Assembly (NCBI RefSeq): GCF_017163935.1
Contig: NZ_JABVZR010000002.1
Coordinates: 868,001-932,000, forward strand
DNA length: 64,000 nucleotides
From: Novosphingobium terrae
Lineage (GTDB): Bacteria > Pseudomonadota > Alphaproteobacteria > Sphingomonadales > Sphingomonadaceae
Reading direction: 5' to 3'
The notes beneath the pieces were generated by a model that searched no databases, had not been told where the DNA came from, and was given only the letters and a program-made list of their open reading frames with translations. Each line of letters starts with the position of its first letter. Position 1 is the stretch's first letter. A program made the position numbers and the translations under genes. Of the stretch, positions 62,246 to 64,000 are shown one piece after another.

Positions 62246-63136
62246 ATGAAGCGTGGCGAGTTGGACGATCTGGCAGCCTTCGCCGCCGTGGCCCGCGCCC
62301 GCAGCTTCACCCGCGCCGCCGCCGAGCTGGGCCTCTCACCCTCGGCGCTCAGCCATGCCATGCGGGGGCTGGAGCAGCGCCTTGGCGTCCGGCTGCTGGC
62401 GCGCACCACCCGCAGCGTGGCCCCCACTCCGGCGGGAGAGCGGTTGCTGCGCTCGCTCGATCCGGCGCTGGAGGAAGTGGCACGCGGCCTTTCCGCGCTG
62501 GCCGACTGGCGCGGCGAACCATCCGGCCACCTTCGGCTGACCACCTTCTCCTCGGCGGCCCGCATGGTTCTGGCCAACAGGCTGCCGCAGTTCCTGCGCG
62601 ATCACCCCGAGGTCTCTGTCGAGGTGAATGTCGACAGCCGGTTGGTCGATCTGGTCGCGGAAGGCTATGATGCCGGCATCCGGCTGGGTGACAATGTCGA
62701 GCGCGATATGGTCGCGCTCCGCGTCGGCCCGGATATGCGCACGGTGGTGGTCGGCACGCCGGGCTATTTCTCGCTCCATCCGCCTCCCACCGTCCCGGAG
62801 GAGCTGGAAAGCCATAATTGCGCCAATTACCGGCTGGTCGGCGGCGGGCTGCTGCCATGGGAGTTCACGCGGGAAGGCCGCGACATCCGCTGCCGCCTCG
62901 GCGGCCAGTTGATCGTCAATGATGAGACTGTGGCCGCTGCCACCGTCAGGGCGGGCGCGGCGCTGGGCTATATGTGGGAGAGTGACGTGGCGCAGGACAT
63001 TGCCGAGGGGCGGCTGATCCAGGTGCTCGACGCTTATTGCCCCGTCAGCCCCGGCCTGTTTCTCTATTATCCCAGCCGTCAGGTGACGCCCGCGCTGCGC
63101 GCCCTCGCCGACAGGCTGAGATGGCGGGGTGAATGA
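62246..63136 (+). CDS. LysR-family transcriptional regulator
   Basis: 296 residues. HTH at about residues 6-65 (RSFTRAAAELGLSPSALSHA, LEQRLGVRLLARTTRSVAPT), typical of the large DmlR-like group, with an effector domain containing DAGIRLGDNVERDMVALRVG. Divergent from the aldo/keto reductase, its likely target. Confidence 0.94.
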   Translation: MKRGELDDLAAFAAVARARSFTRAAAELGLSPSALSHAMRGLEQRLGVRLLARTTRSVAPTPAGERLLRSLDPALEEVARGLSALADWRGEPSGHLRLTTFSSAARMVLANRLPQFLRDHPEVSVEVNVDSRLVDLVAEGYDAGIRLGDNVERDMVALRVGPDMRTVVVGTPGYFSLHPPPTVPEELESHNCANYRLVGGGLLPWEFTREGRDIRCRLGGQLIVNDETVAAATVRAGAALGYMWESDVAQDIAEGRLIQVLDAYCPVSPGLFLYYPSRQVTPALRALADRLRWRGE

Positions 63137-63325
63137 CGGCGCATCGCGCGCCAGGGACGATCCCCTCGGGCGATGGCCAGCTGTCAGGACAGGGCATTGG
63201 TGGCGCAAGCCATGGCGAACCAGTCAGCTTTTGGCGCGAGATGTCCGCTTCTTGTCCCTCCCGGGCATTTCGCCTTGAAACAGGGCGCCTAGGATGGTTC
63301 ACCTTCACCATCCATGGAGACAGCC

Positions 63326-63886
63326 ATGTCCGACACCGCACTGCTCGTCATCGATGCCCAGGAATCCTTTCGCCATCTCGACAGCTGGCAGGAGGACCAG
63401 CTCCCCGCCTATATCGAGCGCCAGCAAAGGCTGATCGACGGGGCCAGGGCCGCTGGCCTGCCCATCCTCCAGATCTTCCATATCACCGACGCGGGCCCAT
63501 TTTCCGAAGCCTCCGGTCTGGTCGAGACCCTTGCCGACCTGAAGATCAGCCCTGACGCCATCTTCAAAAAGCGCCGCCACAGCGCGCTGGTGGCCTCGGG
63601 TCTGGATGTCTGGCTGACGGAACATGGCATCCGCCGCCTGATCGTCTCGGGCCTGCGCACGGAGCAATGCTGCGAAACCACCACGCGCCATGCCTCCGAC
63701 CTTGGCTATACGGTCGATTATGTCGCCGAGGCCACGCTGACCACCCCCATCACCGACGCCACCGGCCACACTTGGAGCCCGGCGGAGCTGCGCGCCCGCA
63801 CCGAAGCCGTGCTGGCCGGGCGCTTCGCGCGCATCGCCACGGTGGAAGAAGCGCTGGCCGCCGTCCGGGACAGGGTGGCGGCGTGA
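63326..63886 (+). CDS. Cysteine hydrolase (isochorismatase-like)
   Basis: 186 residues from ATG 63326 (GGAGA 5 nt upstream; ATG 63314 also in frame). Catalytic triad visible: Asp10 in LLVIDAQ, Lys81/82 in AIFKKRRHSA, Cys115 in SGLRTEQCCETT. Such enzymes hydrolyse amides or vinyl ethers of small molecules. Its TGA overlaps the GTG of a GlxA-like regulator, a frequent pairing. Confidence 0.92.
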   Translation: MSDTALLVIDAQESFRHLDSWQEDQLPAYIERQQRLIDGARAAGLPILQIFHITDAGPFSEASGLVETLADLKISPDAIFKKRRHSALVASGLDVWLTEHGIRRLIVSGLRTEQCCETTTRHASDLGYTVDYVAEATLTTPITDATGHTWSPAELRARTEAVLAGRFARIATVEEALAAVRDRVAA

Positions 63887-64000
63887 AACAGGCACCGCAT
63901 CCTGTCGCGGTGCCGGTCTTTGTCGTGGTGCCGCCGCATGTCCTGCTGCTCGATATCGCCGGGCCGATGGAGGTGCTGCGCAAGGCCAATCTCGAACAGG
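63883..64000 (+). CDS. GlxA-family (DJ-1/PfpI plus AraC) regulator, 5' part only
   Basis: Starts at GTG 63883 in a GTGA overlap with the hydrolase stop and runs off the right edge; 39 residues are visible. VFVVVPPHVLLLDIAGPMEV followed by LRKAN is the opening of the DJ-1/PfpI-like domain of GlxA-type AraC regulators. The AraC HTH would lie beyond the window. It probably regulates the hydrolase gene. Confidence 0.8.
   Translation, partial: MKQAPHPVAVPVFVVVPPHVLLLDIAGPMEVLRKANLEQ

Noticed and set aside
1..64000. tRNA, rRNA, CRISPR, insertion sequence, prophage or attachment site
   Set aside because: None recognised on either strand; no transposase or integrase motifs, no regular spacer arrays and no tRNA-like cloverleaf was noticed.

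Overview
The window is GC-rich (most codon third positions are G or C) and reads as a chromosome or large replicon of a sphingomonad-like alphaproteobacterium, possibly Novosphingobium or a relative. This is an inference from several TonB-dependent receptors, a MucR-type regulator, cytochrome b561 proteins, Tat-exported glycoside hydrolases (GH115) and many LysR regulators. I see no rRNA, tRNA, CRISPR array, transposase or phage gene. Most genes are short operons with ATGA, TGATG or GTGA overlaps, often separated by hairpins.

Left part (1-17.6 kb): a TonB receptor with an STN signalling domain runs in from the left edge. Two overlapping LysR genes follow, divergent from a short-chain dehydrogenase. 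A YceI/cytochrome b561 pair comes next. Then lies a long same-strand block: TonB receptor, LysR regulator, CitMHS carboxylate transporter, AtuA-family protein, a small AtuA-like ferredoxin-fold protein, a secreted alpha/beta hydrolase and a secreted GH39 glycosidase. From the LysR gene through the hydrolase the genes nearly all touch, and they look like an uncharacterised uptake and catabolic system.

Middle left (17.6-31 kb): an orphan PAS histidine kinase with a terminator-like hairpin in its leader, a secreted hypothetical protein, a MucR-like protein with a histone-H1-like Ala/Lys/Pro tail, a MASE1 histidine kinase plus FixJ-like regulator, two small exported proteins (BA14K-like lipoprotein and GCG_CRPN-type), a large propeller-amidohydrolase coupled to a PaiB-like FMN protein, and a MocR regulator.

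Middle right (31-45 kb): a TonB receptor preceded by a run of ten G, a Tat-exported YtcJ-like amidohydrolase, a BcsA-like glycosyltransferase with a small membrane protein, cytochrome b561, an aldo/keto reductase, an AttEFGH-like operon (ABC ATPase, FtsX-type permease, AttH/CrtC lipocalin-like secreted protein) and a GH42 beta-galactosidase.

Right part (45-64 kb): an HscC-type Hsp70 overlapping a membrane protein with a degenerate J-domain, a small exported protein, a short-chain-length polyhydroxyalkanoate depolymerase, an EmrAB-TolC-like efflux operon divergent from a LysR gene, a GH115 alpha-glucuronidase behind a perfect LacI-type palindrome, a receiver protein and a hybrid histidine kinase, an aldo/keto reductase divergent from a LysR gene, and a cysteine hydrolase overlapping the start of a GlxA-like regulator cut by the right edge.

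Taken together this is an accessory region for scavenging: plant-polysaccharide breakdown (GH39, GH42, GH115), outer-membrane uptake, local regulators and signal transduction. All functions come from reading the sequence and recalling family features; no database search was run.
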